Assembly (NCBI GenBank): GCA_028293725.1
Contig: JAQGOE010000373.1
Coordinates: forward strand, 1-44,112
DNA length: 44,112 nucleotides
Source of the DNA: Gammaproteobacteria bacterium
GTDB lineage: Bacteria; Pseudomonadota; Gammaproteobacteria; Steroidobacterales; Steroidobacteraceae
Reading direction: 5' to 3'
The translations under genes were made by a program, and so were the position numbers. The notes beneath the pieces were generated by a model. It did not search any database, was not told the origin of the DNA, and worked only from the letters and a program-made list of their open reading frames with translations. Positions 28,277 through 36,776 of this stretch are shown one piece after another. The stretch's first letter is position 1; each line of letters begins with the position of its first letter.

Positions 28277-29497
28277 ATGACGCAAGATCGGAAACTCTGG
28301 CGCAATGCCCGGCTCGCGACCTGCGACGAGTCGATGCGTGTTTTTGAGAATGGCGCGATGGTGACTGCCGGAGGTCGTATCGAGTGGGTGGGGCCGGAGT
28401 CGGAAATACCTGCCGCCGGGGCCGGGGCGGCACCGTACGAGGAGCACGACCTGGGCGGCGCCTGGGTCACGCCCGGACTCATCGACTGCCACACTCACCT
28501 CGTGTTTGCCGGCACTCGCGCCGGCGAATACGCGCAACGCCTGCGCGGTCGGTCTTACGCCGAAATCGCTCGCGAAGGCGGTGGGATTCTCTCCACGATG
28601 CGTGCGGTACGTGCCGCATCCCTACAGCAGTTGATCGACGAGAGCACTCCGCGTCTGCAGGCCTTGTTGGCGGAGGGCGTCACGACCATCGAAATCAAGT
28701 CGGGCTACGGCCTCACGTTAGCGGATGAGGCCAAGATGCTCCGTGCAGCCCGCGCGCTCGCGCAGGCTTATCCCGTCACAGTCAAGACGACATTCCTCGC
28801 CGCTCATACAGTGCCTCCTGAGTTTACCGGGCGAGCCGATGAATACATCGACACGATCGTCTCCGACTGGCTGCCAACTCTCCATGACGAGGGACTCATA
28901 GACGCGGTGGACGTTTTCTGTGAAAGCATCGCCTTTAACGTCGCGCAATCCGAGCGTTTGTTCGACGCTGCGCACGATCGCGGCTTACCCGTGAAGATGC
29001 ATGCGGAGCAACTCACGAATCTAGGCGGCACGCAGATGGCATCCCGACATCATGCGCTGTCGTGTGATCACCTGGAGTACGCCACCGAAGCAGATGCTGC
29101 CGCCCTCGCCTCCTCGAGAACGGTCGCTGTGTTGTTGCCAGTCGCGTTCTACTGTCTGGCAGACGAGCGCAAACCACCCATCCAGGCCTTTCGCTCCGCC
29201 GGTGCCCACATGGCACTCGCGACCGACTGCAATCCGGGCTCGGCGCCCGCAACTTCGCTACTGCTCACAATGAGCATGGGGACGCGTTTGTTCGGCCTCA
29301 CTTCAGAAGAGGCTCTGGCCGGCGTCACTCGCAATGCCGCGCGCGCCCTGGGTTTACACGCTGACCGGGGCACGCTGGCTCGGGGACAGGCTGCCGACTT
29401 CGTGGTCTGGAACGTTCAGGCCATTGAAGAGCTCAGCTATTGGATTGGCTTCAACCCCCGCCGCACCGTGGTTCGGGCGGGAAGGATCGTACGATGA
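28277..29497 (+). CDS. hutI: Imidazolonepropionase
   Basis: Zinc amidohydrolase-superfamily enzyme that hydrolyses 4-imidazolone-5-propionate to N-formimino-L-glutamate. 406 residues. Metal and substrate motifs: DCHTHLVFAGTRAGEY (the HxH pair), VKTTFLAAHTVPPEF, KMHAEQLTNLGG, and ALATDCNPGSAP with the metal-binding Asp. The ATG at 28277 is seven bases after the hutU stop; the longer upstream frame is out-of-family. The stop overlaps the hutH start (ATGA). Confidence 0.96.
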   Translation: MTQDRKLWRNARLATCDESMRVFENGAMVTAGGRIEWVGPESEIPAAGAGAAPYEEHDLGGAWVTPGLIDCHTHLVFAGTRAGEYAQRLRGRSYAEIAREGGGILSTMRAVRAASLQQLIDESTPRLQALLAEGVTTIEIKSGYGLTLADEAKMLRAARALAQAYPVTVKTTFLAAHTVPPEFTGRADEYIDTIVSDWLPTLHDEGLIDAVDVFCESIAFNVAQSERLFDAAHDRGLPVKMHAEQLTNLGGTQMASRHHALSCDHLEYATEADAAALASSRTVAVLLPVAFYCLADERKPPIQAFRSAGAHMALATDCNPGSAPATSLLLTMSMGTRLFGLTSEEALAGVTRNAARALGLHADRGTLARGQAADFVVWNVQAIEELSYWIGFNPRRTVVRAGRIVR

Positions 29498-31032
29498 TGG
29501 CAGACTTTGCTTTGCAACTCGGCTCTCGTCCGCTCACTCTCGCCGAGTTGCGGCGTGTGTATGCGGGTCCGGTGAAGGTACGTATCGATGAGGCGGCGAT
29601 GCGCGCGATACGTGATTCACACGCCGCGACGTCCCGCCTCGCCGCGGGCGATGCTCCGGCATATGGAATCAACACCGGCTTCGGCCTCCTGGCGCAGACG
29701 CGGATTCCAACTTCGCAGCGCGCGCTCCTGCAAAGAAACATCATCCTCTCGCATAGCGCGGGCGTCGGTCCGTTGCTCGACGACGCGATCGTTCGCCTGG
29801 TTCTCGTTCTGAAGCTCGCCAGCCTGAGCCGCGGATTTTCGGGGGTGAGTGAAAAGCTCGCCCACTTCCTCGAGCGGCTCATCAACTCCGAGCTCTATCC
29901 CTGCGTCCCGGCGCAAGGCTCTGTGGGTGCCTCAGGAGACCTCGCACCGCTCGCTCACTTGTCCCTGCCAACGCTCGGCCTGGGCACTATCCGCTCGCGG
30001 GGCGAGATCCGGCCCGCGGCCGAGTGCCTGGCGCGGGAAGGGATCGCCACGGTCGAGTTGGGACCGAAAGAGGGACTGGCGCTTCTCAACGGCACCCAGG
30101 TGTCGACCGCGCTGGCGCTCGCGGGATTGTTCGAGCTCGAGACCGTGTTTGCCGCCGCGATGGTGAGCGGCTCAATTTCTCTCGACGCCCTACAGGGTAG
30201 CGACGTTCCGTTCGATCCGCGCATCCACGATCTACGCGGCCACGACGGACAGACCCGTGTCGCCGCGACCTACCGCAAACTGCTTGCCGGTAGCGAGATC
30301 CGCGAATCGCACCGAACGTGCGAGCGCGTTCAGGACCCCTACTCGCTCCGATGCCAGCCCCAGGTGATGGGCGCCTGTCTCGACCTCATGACACAGACCG
30401 CTGCGACGCTCATCACCGAGGCGAATGCGGTCACCGACAATCCTCTGATCTTCTCGGGCACCGACGAGGTGCTTTCGGGCGGCAACTTTCACGCGGAGCC
30501 CGTTGCGTTCGCGGCCGACATTCTCGCGCTCGCGAGCGTGGAGATCGGCTCGATCGCCGAGCGGCGTGTCGCTTTGCTGGTCGATCCGAAGATGAGCGGG
30601 CTGCCGGCCTTCCTCGCGCAGGACAGTGGCGTGAATTCCGGCTTCATGATGGCGCAAGTGACCGCGGCCGCTCTGGTCGCGGAGAACCGGATGTTGAGCC
30701 ATCCGGCCAGCGTGGACAGTATTCCTACGTCAGCGAATCAGGAGGATCACGTCAGCATGGCGACGCATGGCGCGCGTCGCGTCCTGACAATGGCCGCCAA
30801 CACGTTGAATGTCATCGCGGTGGAATTCCTGGCGGCTTGCCAGGGAATCGACTTCAGAAAGCCGCTCAAGACATCGCCGTTGCTGCAGCAGGCGCACGAT
30901 GCCTTACGCGAGTCAGTGCCGTTCGCGATCGCCGATCGATTGCTCGCGTATGACATCGAGGCGGCAGCACGCGCCATCCGCCTTCCTGCCGTGCAATCGT
31001 TGGCCAGCTCACTTTTGCCAAGCTATCGCTGA
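29494..31032 (+). CDS. hutH: Histidine ammonia-lyase
   Basis: Deaminates histidine to urocanate, the first step of the pathway. 512 residues. The MIO cofactor is formed from Ala146-Ser147-Gly148 in GSVGASGDLAPLAHL. Other family stretches are YGINTGFGLLA, QDPYSLRCQPQVMGA and DSIPTSANQEDHVSMA. The ATG at 29494 overlaps the hutI stop. It ends the hutCUIH operon; no hutG or hutF lies nearby, so the fate of formiminoglutamate is not shown in this window, and no histidine transporter gene is present. Confidence 0.97.
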   Translation: MMADFALQLGSRPLTLAELRRVYAGPVKVRIDEAAMRAIRDSHAATSRLAAGDAPAYGINTGFGLLAQTRIPTSQRALLQRNIILSHSAGVGPLLDDAIVRLVLVLKLASLSRGFSGVSEKLAHFLERLINSELYPCVPAQGSVGASGDLAPLAHLSLPTLGLGTIRSRGEIRPAAECLAREGIATVELGPKEGLALLNGTQVSTALALAGLFELETVFAAAMVSGSISLDALQGSDVPFDPRIHDLRGHDGQTRVAATYRKLLAGSEIRESHRTCERVQDPYSLRCQPQVMGACLDLMTQTAATLITEANAVTDNPLIFSGTDEVLSGGNFHAEPVAFAADILALASVEIGSIAERRVALLVDPKMSGLPAFLAQDSGVNSGFMMAQVTAAALVAENRMLSHPASVDSIPTSANQEDHVSMATHGARRVLTMAANTLNVIAVEFLAACQGIDFRKPLKTSPLLQQAHDALRESVPFAIADRLLAYDIEAAARAIRLPAVQSLASSLLPSYR

Positions 31033-31133
31033 CAATTCTTAAGGTCTGTACCACTGGCGCAACACCGTATCCTGCACTGCGTTTGATCTCAGTCCTCGCC
31101 GGGAACTATCTGTATCTCCGATGGTTAAAGGGG

Positions 31134-31150
31134 GTGCCTACTTTAGGCAC
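31134..31150. promoter_or_regulatory. Perfect 7-3-7 dyad upstream of the OmpA-family gene
   Basis: GTGCCTA (31134-31140), spacer CTT, TAGGCAC (31144-31150). It lies in the 195-base gap after hutH, ten bases before a second dyad. No T-run follows, so a protein-binding site or RNA structure is more likely than a terminator. Confidence 0.5.
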
Positions 31151-31160
31151 GTCCGTGGCT

Positions 31161-31176
31161 GTTGCAATATTGCAAC
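31161..31176. promoter_or_regulatory. Perfect 16-bp palindrome upstream of the OmpA-family gene
   Basis: GTTGCAATATTGCAAC is an uninterrupted palindrome. It contains TTGCAA (31162-31167), which with CATTAT (31183-31188) could form a weak promoter (15-base spacer), so the palindrome may be an operator covering the -35. The start of the gene is 52 bases downstream of it. I do not recognise the regulator. Confidence 0.6.
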
Positions 31177-31227
31177 GCACATCATTATCTTCCCGCGCTT
31201 TGCGGAAAGACCGTAGGAGTTACGCAG

Positions 31228-32343
31228 ATGAGACGCATCCCTCTACTAGTCCTCTTAGCCTGTGCGCCACTCGTGGCCTCAGCGGGCGATGAGGCTGGGC
31301 ACTTTTACATCGGTCCGGAGGTTGGTGGCATTGTCGCCAGCGGCGACCGTGGCACGAAAGAGCACGACTGGGTCTACGGGCTCGATCTCGGCTACAACTT
31401 CAACGCGGACTGGACCGCCGATGTAAACCTCAACTCAGTGCGTCTCAAGGACGAGTTTGATCCTGGCCATCTGCGACTGATGGCTGCTTCCCTCGACGTC
31501 CTGCGCGTGTTCAACCGCTCGGGCATGTTCGCACCCTACATCGCAGCCGGCGCCGGTGTCCTGCACTACGACACTCCGTTCGATGCGCCCCACCGCAACG
31601 ATTTCTTTCCAGAAGCCGGCGTCGGCGCGTTCGTCAAACTCTGGGAGAACAGCAACGCCTCGAGCAGCTTCTCCCTGAAACCCGATATCCGGGTTCGTTG
31701 GGATGACGCCGGTAGCGCCACCGGCCATCTGCGCGACTACATCTATACGATGAGCTTCGTGTGGAGCTTCGGCCCGGGCACGCCGCCACCGCCACCCCCA
31801 CCGCCCCCGCCACCACCGCCGGCTCAGCCTGCTCCGGCCCCGCCGCCACCGCCGGTCACCGTAATCCCTGATAGCGACGGCGATGGCGTGCCCGACAACA
31901 TCGATCGCTGCCCCAACACTCCGCATGGCGTCGCCGTGGATGAGTTCGGCTGTCCGCGTAAAGGCTCCATCGTGCTGGAGGGCGTGACGTTCGAAACCAA
32001 CTCCGCGATCCTGACAGCGGACTCGCGAGCTCCCCTGAACGAGGTGGCCGACGGGTTGGTGAAGCACCGGCGTCTGAAAGTCGAGTTGCAGGGCTACACG
32101 GACTCGACCGGCTCCGACAAATACAACCTCATCCTGTCGGATAAGCGGGCGAACTCGGTGCGCGAGTACCTCATCAGTCAGCAGGCACAGCCCGAGCAGC
32201 TGGTGTCGAGGGGCTACGGCAAGGCCGACCCGGTCGCCAGCAATGCCACGGCAGAGGGCCGGTCGAAGAATCGCCGCGTCGTCATGAAGGTCCTGGAGAA
32301 CCCGGGTGACGTCACCATCAAGGGAGAAGGTGAGACGAAATAA
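31228..32343 (+). CDS. OmpA-family outer membrane protein
   Basis: 371 residues. Signal peptide MRRIPLLVLLACAPLVASA with cleavage after Ala19. An eight-strand beta-barrel-like domain spans about 25-183 (HFYIGPEVGG ... YTMSFVWSFGPG). A Pro-rich linker (about 186-210) is followed by a thrombospondin type 3-like calcium motif, DSDGDGVPDNIDRCPNTPHG. The C-terminal OmpA peptidoglycan-binding domain spans about 250-365 (VELQGYTDSTGSDKYN, LSDKRANSVREYL, GRSKNRRV). The ATG at 31228 has TAGGAG upstream. It probably links outer membrane and cell wall. A strong terminator follows. Confidence 0.92.
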   Translation: MRRIPLLVLLACAPLVASAGDEAGHFYIGPEVGGIVASGDRGTKEHDWVYGLDLGYNFNADWTADVNLNSVRLKDEFDPGHLRLMAASLDVLRVFNRSGMFAPYIAAGAGVLHYDTPFDAPHRNDFFPEAGVGAFVKLWENSNASSSFSLKPDIRVRWDDAGSATGHLRDYIYTMSFVWSFGPGTPPPPPPPPPPPPPAQPAPAPPPPPVTVIPDSDGDGVPDNIDRCPNTPHGVAVDEFGCPRKGSIVLEGVTFETNSAILTADSRAPLNEVADGLVKHRRLKVELQGYTDSTGSDKYNLILSDKRANSVREYLISQQAQPEQLVSRGYGKADPVASNATAEGRSKNRRVVMKVLENPGDVTIKGEGETK

Positions 32344-32356
32344 AGTTTAGCCGATG

Positions 32357-32399
32357 GGCCCGGGACCGACGGCGACGTACGGTTCCGGGCCTTTTTTTT
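32357..32399 (+). terminator. Strong intrinsic terminator after the OmpA-family gene
   Basis: A 12-bp stem with one G-T wobble (32357-32368 with 32380-32391) and eight T residues (32392-32399). It starts 13 bases past the stop codon. Confidence 0.93.
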
Positions 32400-32427
32400 G
32401 CCGTGTTCGTTAGCCGCACGGCGCGCG

Positions 32428-32456
32428 TGGCTACGGGTCGGGGCGCTGGCTATAAT
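32428..32456 (+). promoter_or_regulatory. Probable promoter of ligK-ligJ-dctA
   Basis: A perfect -10 TATAAT (32451-32456) with TGGCTA (32428-32433; three of six consensus bases) at 17-base spacing. It lies between the terminator of the OmpA-family gene and the first gene of the aromatic-acid operon. The weak -35 suggests an activator may be needed. Confidence 0.55.
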
Positions 32457-32523
32457 TAGCATACCTGCGCGATTGACGTTTTCTTCAACCTGAGTCGGAG
32501 CATTTATTAACAAGCACGTCGTC

Positions 32524-33183
32524 ATGCGCGAGATTGCGCGCCCGGACCCAGCCGCTACCGCGGCGTTGGGAAGTTATGGAGTCGCCACGGTTCACGAGGC
32601 GCAAGGACGGACCGGACTGCTCGCCGCGTACATGCGTCCGATCTATGCGGGCGCGTCGGTATCCGGCCCTGCTGTGACGGTGCTGATGCCACCCGGCGAC
32701 AACTGGATGCTCCATGTTGCGATTGAAGTGTGTAAGCCGGGCGACGTGCTGGTCGCCGGGACTATCTCACCCTGCTCCGATGGTTACTTCGGCGACCTGC
32801 TGGCGACGTCGTTGCAGGCACACGGAGTGAAGGCACTCATCATCGATGCGGGCGTTCGCGACGTGGCGACGCTGACGCAGATGAAGTTTCCAGTCTGGAG
32901 CAAGAACATCTGGGCCCAGGGCACCATCAAGGCGAGCCTGGGCGCTGTGAATGTGCCAATCATTGTAGCCGGCCAGCGAGTCGAGCCGGGTGACGTGATC
33001 GTTGCCGACGATGATGGCGTAGTCGCCGTGAACCGCGCGGAAGCGGTTAAGGTGGCCGAAGCCTCGAAGAAACGTGTCGACGCCGAGGAGGAGAAGCGGA
33101 AGCGTCTCGCCGCCGGCGAGTTGGGACTCGATATGTACAAGTTTCGCGAGAAGCTCAAGGAGCTGGGGTTGGAGTACCGCTAA
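32524..33183 (+). CDS. ligK: 4-carboxy-4-hydroxy-2-oxoadipate aldolase / oxaloacetate decarboxylase (RraA-like)
   Basis: Cleaves 4-carboxy-4-hydroxy-2-oxoadipate to pyruvate and oxaloacetate, the last step of protocatechuate 4,5-cleavage and gallate routes; a divalent-metal class II enzyme. 219 residues from the ATG. Family stretches: [59 protein letters not shown] (the Asp and Arg of the RraA fold), ADDDGVVAV and [17 protein letters not shown]. The ATG at 32524 has no ribosome-binding site, and the family usually has about six more residues. The upstream in-frame ATT at 32506 has GGAG five bases before it and would add INKHVV. The stop overlaps ligJ (TAATG). Confidence 0.88.
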   Translation: MREIARPDPAATAALGSYGVATVHEAQGRTGLLAAYMRPIYAGASVSGPAVTVLMPPGDNWMLHVAIEVCKPGDVLVAGTISPCSDGYFGDLLATSLQAHGVKALIIDAGVRDVATLTQMKFPVWSKNIWAQGTIKASLGAVNVPIIVAGQRVEPGDVIVADDDGVVAVNRAEAVKVAEASKKRVDAEEEKRKRLAAGELGLDMYKFREKLKELGLEYR

Positions 33184-34211
33184 TGATCATTGATTGTCAC
33201 GGTCACTACACCACGGCCCCTGGCGAATTGCAGAAGTACCGGGACGCGCAGATCGCCGGCCTCAAGGACACCTCCCTGCCGGCGCCCAGCGACAACCTGA
33301 AGATCAGCGACGATCAGATCCGCACCAGCCTCGAGGGCGCGCAACTGAAGTTGCAACGCGAGCGCGGCACCGACCTGACGATTTTCTCGCCGCGCGCTTC
33401 CGCGATGGCGCATCACATCGGCACCGAGACCACGAGCCTGAATTGGACGCGCATCTGCAATGACCTGATCTATCGCGTCTGCGATCTCTACCCCGAAAAT
33501 TTCGTCGGCGTCTGCCAGCTGCCCCAATCGCCTGGTGTGCCGCCCGTCCACAGCGCGGCGGAACTCGAGCGCTGCGTCGAGGAACTCGGTTTCATCGGCT
33601 GCAACCTGAACCCCGACCCCTCGGGCGGACATTGGAATTCCCCACCGCTCACCGACCGTCATTGGTATCCGCTCTACGAGAAGATGGTTGAGCTCGACGT
33701 GCCGGCGATGGTGCACGTGAGTTCCTCGTGCAACCCGAACTTCCACGCCACCGGCGCCCACTACATCAACGCCGACACAACGGCGTTCATGCAGTTCCTG
33801 ACTTCGGACCTGTTCAAGGATTTTCCAACACTGCGCTTCATCATCCCGCACGGCGGCGGCGCGGTGCCGTATCACTGGGGGCGTTATCGCGGCCTCGCAC
33901 AGGACCTCAAGCGGCCGCCGCTCGAAGAGCTGCTGTTGAAGAACGTCTACATGGACACTTGCGTGTATCACCTGCCTGGCATCGAGCTGCTGACGAAGGT
34001 GATTCCGATCGACAACATTCTGTTCGGCTCGGAGATGGTGGGCGCGGTGCGGGGTATCGACCCGCGCACCGGGCATTACTACGACGATACGAAGCGGTAT
34101 ATCGATGCGCTGCCGTTGACCGCGGGCGATAAGAAGAAAATATTCGAGGATAACTCGCGGCGCGTGTTTCCACGGCTGGCGAAGAAGTTGGACGCGGCCG
34201 CGAAGCGGTGA
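33183..34211 (+). CDS. ligJ: 4-oxalomesaconate hydratase (amidohydrolase family)
   Basis: Hydrates 4-oxalomesaconate to 4-carboxy-4-hydroxy-2-oxoadipate, the substrate of the preceding gene's enzyme. 342 residues of the amidohydrolase-2 fold. The N-terminal metal motif is [11 protein letters not shown]; others are FIGCNLNPDPSGGHWNSPPL, VPAMVHVSSSCNPNFH, FIIPHGGGAVPYHWGRY and a C-terminal DNILFGSEMVGAVRGIDP. It shares one base with the ligK stop and four with dctA (GTGA), so all three are probably translated together. The name follows the LigJ family; a related decarboxylase of the same superfamily is less likely next to ligK. Confidence 0.87.
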   Translation: MIIDCHGHYTTAPGELQKYRDAQIAGLKDTSLPAPSDNLKISDDQIRTSLEGAQLKLQRERGTDLTIFSPRASAMAHHIGTETTSLNWTRICNDLIYRVCDLYPENFVGVCQLPQSPGVPPVHSAAELERCVEELGFIGCNLNPDPSGGHWNSPPLTDRHWYPLYEKMVELDVPAMVHVSSSCNPNFHATGAHYINADTTAFMQFLTSDLFKDFPTLRFIIPHGGGAVPYHWGRYRGLAQDLKRPPLEELLLKNVYMDTCVYHLPGIELLTKVIPIDNILFGSEMVGAVRGIDPRTGHYYDDTKRYIDALPLTAGDKKKIFEDNSRRVFPRLAKKLDAAAKR

Positions 34212-35467
34212 CCCCTCGCCGCCGCCTCATCGGACAACTTTGGTTCCAGGTTGTGGTCGCCACGGTTGCGGGCATCCTCCTGGGACACTTCTACCCTGGC
34301 GTCGCTGAGAAAACCAAGCCCCTCGGCGACGCGTTCATCAATCTCGTTCGGATGATCATTGGCCCGGTCATCTTCTGTAGCGTCGTGCACGGCGTCGCGG
34401 GGATGAACGACATGAAGCGCGTTGGTCGAGTCGCGCTAAAGGCGCTCGGTTACTTCCTCGCCATTACACTAATCGCACTCGTCATCGCCCTGTTAGCGGT
34501 GAATCTGTGGAAGCCAGGCGCGGGCATGAATGTCGACGCCAGTGTCATAGACACTAAGGCGGTTAGCACTTACACCGCGCAGGCGGGTGAGCAGACGGTC
34601 ACGCAGTTTCTGCTGAACATCATTCCCACCACTTTCGTCGGGGCGTTTGCGCAGCCCAACGTACTGCAGGTGTTGCTCGTCTCGCTGCTGTTCGCCTTTG
34701 CGCTGACGCTGACCGGCGAGCGCGGGCGGCCGGTATTCCTGTTTGTCGAGGCCTTGTCGCCAATCTTTTACCGTATCGTCGGCTTCATCATGTGGGTCGC
34801 GCCGCTGGGGGCATTCGGCTCGATCGCCTTCACCGTCGGCAAGTTCGGTACGAGCTCCCTACTCTCCCTGGGCGCGTTGATTCTCGAGTTCTATGCGGTC
34901 TCGCTGCTGTTCGTGTTTCTTGTGTTGGGCGGCGTCGCCTGGTGGGCGGGTGTTAGCTTGTTCCGCCTGCTGCGGTACATTCGCGAAGAAATTGTCATTG
35001 TGGCCGCGACCACCTCGACCGAGACGGTGCTGCCGCGGCTCATGCTGAGGTTGCGCGAGCTCGGCTGCGAGGAGTCGGTGGTTGGGTTGGTGATTCCCAC
35101 CGGGTATTCGTTCAACCTCGATGGAACTTGCTTGTATCTCGCGACCGTCGTGGTGTTCCTCGCGCAGGCGACCAATACGCCGCTGGATCTCTCGCACCAA
35201 CTCATTGTGCTTGCGGTGCTGCTCCTGGCGTCCAAGGGTGCTGCCGGCGTGGCGGGGGCCGCCTTTGTGGTTCTGGCGGCTACCTTGGGAGCGCTGGGGA
35301 CAGTGCCCGTCGCGAGTATCGCCCTGGTCCTCGGCATTCATCGCCTGATGGCCGAAGCACTCACGTTCGTGAACCTCGTCGGCAACACCGTCGCGACTAT
35401 CGTCGTGTCGCGCTGGGAAGGTGCGCTGGATTTCCAGGCGTTGAATGAGCGAGTCGGTCTCCGTTGA
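34208..35467 (+). CDS. dctA: Dicarboxylate/cation symporter, DctA-like
   Basis: Inner-membrane proton/cation symporter of the DAACS family. 419 residues with about eight hydrophobic segments and two re-entrant loops. The motif VIPTGYSFNLDGTCLYLATV matches DctA closely, and ATTSTETVLPRL is the serine/threonine-rich loop. It starts at a GTG overlapping the ligJ stop. The operon context suggests uptake of a di- or tricarboxylate intermediate or an aromatic acid breakdown product, but a plain C4-dicarboxylate substrate is equally possible. Its 3' end overlaps the convergent acyltransferase gene by 71 bases. Confidence 0.88.
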   Translation: MTPRRRLIGQLWFQVVVATVAGILLGHFYPGVAEKTKPLGDAFINLVRMIIGPVIFCSVVHGVAGMNDMKRVGRVALKALGYFLAITLIALVIALLAVNLWKPGAGMNVDASVIDTKAVSTYTAQAGEQTVTQFLLNIIPTTFVGAFAQPNVLQVLLVSLLFAFALTLTGERGRPVFLFVEALSPIFYRIVGFIMWVAPLGAFGSIAFTVGKFGTSSLLSLGALILEFYAVSLLFVFLVLGGVAWWAGVSLFRLLRYIREEIVIVAATTSTETVLPRLMLRLRELGCEESVVGLVIPTGYSFNLDGTCLYLATVVVFLAQATNTPLDLSHQLIVLAVLLLASKGAAGVAGAAFVVLAATLGALGTVPVASIALVLGIHRLMAEALTFVNLVGNTVATIVVSRWEGALDFQALNERVGLR

Positions 35468-36512
35468 TCCGCGCCGTAAGCTTTCTGCCCACCGCTATCA
35501 GAGGCTTTTCCACCCGAATGTGCAGTAGCCAACACAGTGGCAGATCGATGGCAAGCGTCAATACCAACGACAGATAGTCACCCGGGCGGCCAGCGGGCAG
35601 CAGCCGATCGACCACGTCGAACACAATGGGGTGCGTCAGATAGATGGCGTAGGACCAGGCGCCTATGCGAACCAGCCAGGCGTTGCCTGCGAAGGTCGCA
35701 GGCGGTCCCGCGTTCGTCACCAATGCCGCGATCGCGAGCGCGGCAGACAGGGCGAACAGTCTCTCCCCGATCTGGGTGCCTGTAAAACGGCTCAGAAGCG
35801 CAACCCCAAGCAGGACCAGCACGGCGCAGGTGACCTCGGTGCGACCCAACCAGCGGAAATACTTATAGACGGCGCGCTCTTGCAACAGTACAGCCAGTAA
35901 ACAGCCGATCAGGATGTCGGTGTAGGAGCCCCACATTTGGGCCATGACTCCGTTGGCGGCAGTCAAACCCGCGGTCACGGCCAGCAGCCCAACCGTAACC
36001 TCGGCGCGATGTCTCGAGCGCGCCAGCCACCAGAACGCCAGCAGCGGCCAGACCAGGTAGAACTTCTCTTCGATCCCCAGGCTCCAGGCCTGGCCGAACG
36101 GCACTGTGAAGTTGTGGTGGAAAATCGGAAATTCCGGGCAGTACAGCAGGTAATTCGGCAGGTAGTGCCGCAGCAGGTCGCCGTTGCTCTCCATGCCGAA
36201 GACGCACGCCCACACGAAATACGCCGCCAATGCCATGTAGAAGAGCGGCATGATGCGAAAGACACGGCGTATCGCGAAAGCTCGGACATCGAGTTGCCCG
36301 GTCTCCGCTTCTTCCCGCAAAGCGAGGGTGGTGATCAGGAAGCCGGAAAGAACGAAAAATACCGGCACACCCCGGAAGCCATGCAGCCTGCCAAAGGGAT
36401 CATTACGCGTGTGATGAAGCAGTACCCCAAGGACGGCACAGGCCCGCACTCCATCCAAGGGGAGCATCCGGTTGCGAAGCCTGAAGGCTTCGTAAGTCAA
36501 TGGGCTTGTCAA
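35397..36512 (-). CDS. Acyltransferase 3 family membrane protein
   Basis: 371 residues with about ten membrane segments. Members transfer acyl groups (often acetyl) to envelope sugars. Family stretches: LDGVRACAVLGVLLHHT with the His pair of the active site, VPVFFVLSGFLITTL, FAIRRVFRIMPLFYMAL, QAWSLGIEEKFYLVWPLL and, near the C-terminus, AWSYAIYLTHPIVFDV. The start at 36512 is a TTG without a clear ribosome-binding site; the ATG at 36467 (MLPLDGVRA) is an alternative that keeps the whole domain. The acceptor is unknown. It is a single gene between two plus-strand operons. Confidence 0.82.
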   Translation of the reverse strand: MTSPLTYEAFRLRNRMLPLDGVRACAVLGVLLHHTRNDPFGRLHGFRGVPVFFVLSGFLITTLALREEAETGQLDVRAFAIRRVFRIMPLFYMALAAYFVWACVFGMESNGDLLRHYLPNYLLYCPEFPIFHHNFTVPFGQAWSLGIEEKFYLVWPLLAFWWLARSRHRAEVTVGLLAVTAGLTAANGVMAQMWGSYTDILIGCLLAVLLQERAVYKYFRWLGRTEVTCAVLVLLGVALLSRFTGTQIGERLFALSAALAIAALVTNAGPPATFAGNAWLVRIGAWSYAIYLTHPIVFDVVDRLLPAGRPGDYLSLVLTLAIDLPLCWLLHIRVEKPLIAVGRKLTARINGDRLAHSTPGNPAHLPSATRR

Positions 36513-36678
36513 TCTTGTTACCCATGCCCCGCGTGACAGCTGGAGCCCTCTCGGATGACACCGATGGCCAACTGTCGCATCACCGTTGCCTCAGAGCAAG
36601 CTGGGCCAGAGGGCCAGCGCTCTTCAACAGATCCCGGACACCTCTTCTTCTACAATAGGCGGCTGCGCGCTCGGATGT

Positions 36679-36728
36679 CTTAAGGGAACCTTAAGGTATC
36701 GACGTAATCATCCCGGGGTAGCCCCGGG
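36679..36728. promoter_or_regulatory. Two perfect hairpins in the moxR leader
   Basis: CTTAAGG-GAA-CCTTAAG (36679-36695) and CCCGGGG-TAG-CCCCGGG (36712-36728), each 7-3-7 with no mismatch, 48 bases before the moxR ATG. A possible -10 TACAAT is at 36651-36656, so both would be in the leader transcript. No T-run follows either. The rest of the 264-base gap (36513-36776) shows nothing else I can assign. Confidence 0.5.
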
Positions 36729-36776
36729 CACCACGCTGGAGCCGCCGGGCCTATTGATCAAGCAGAGAGGGCTTTC

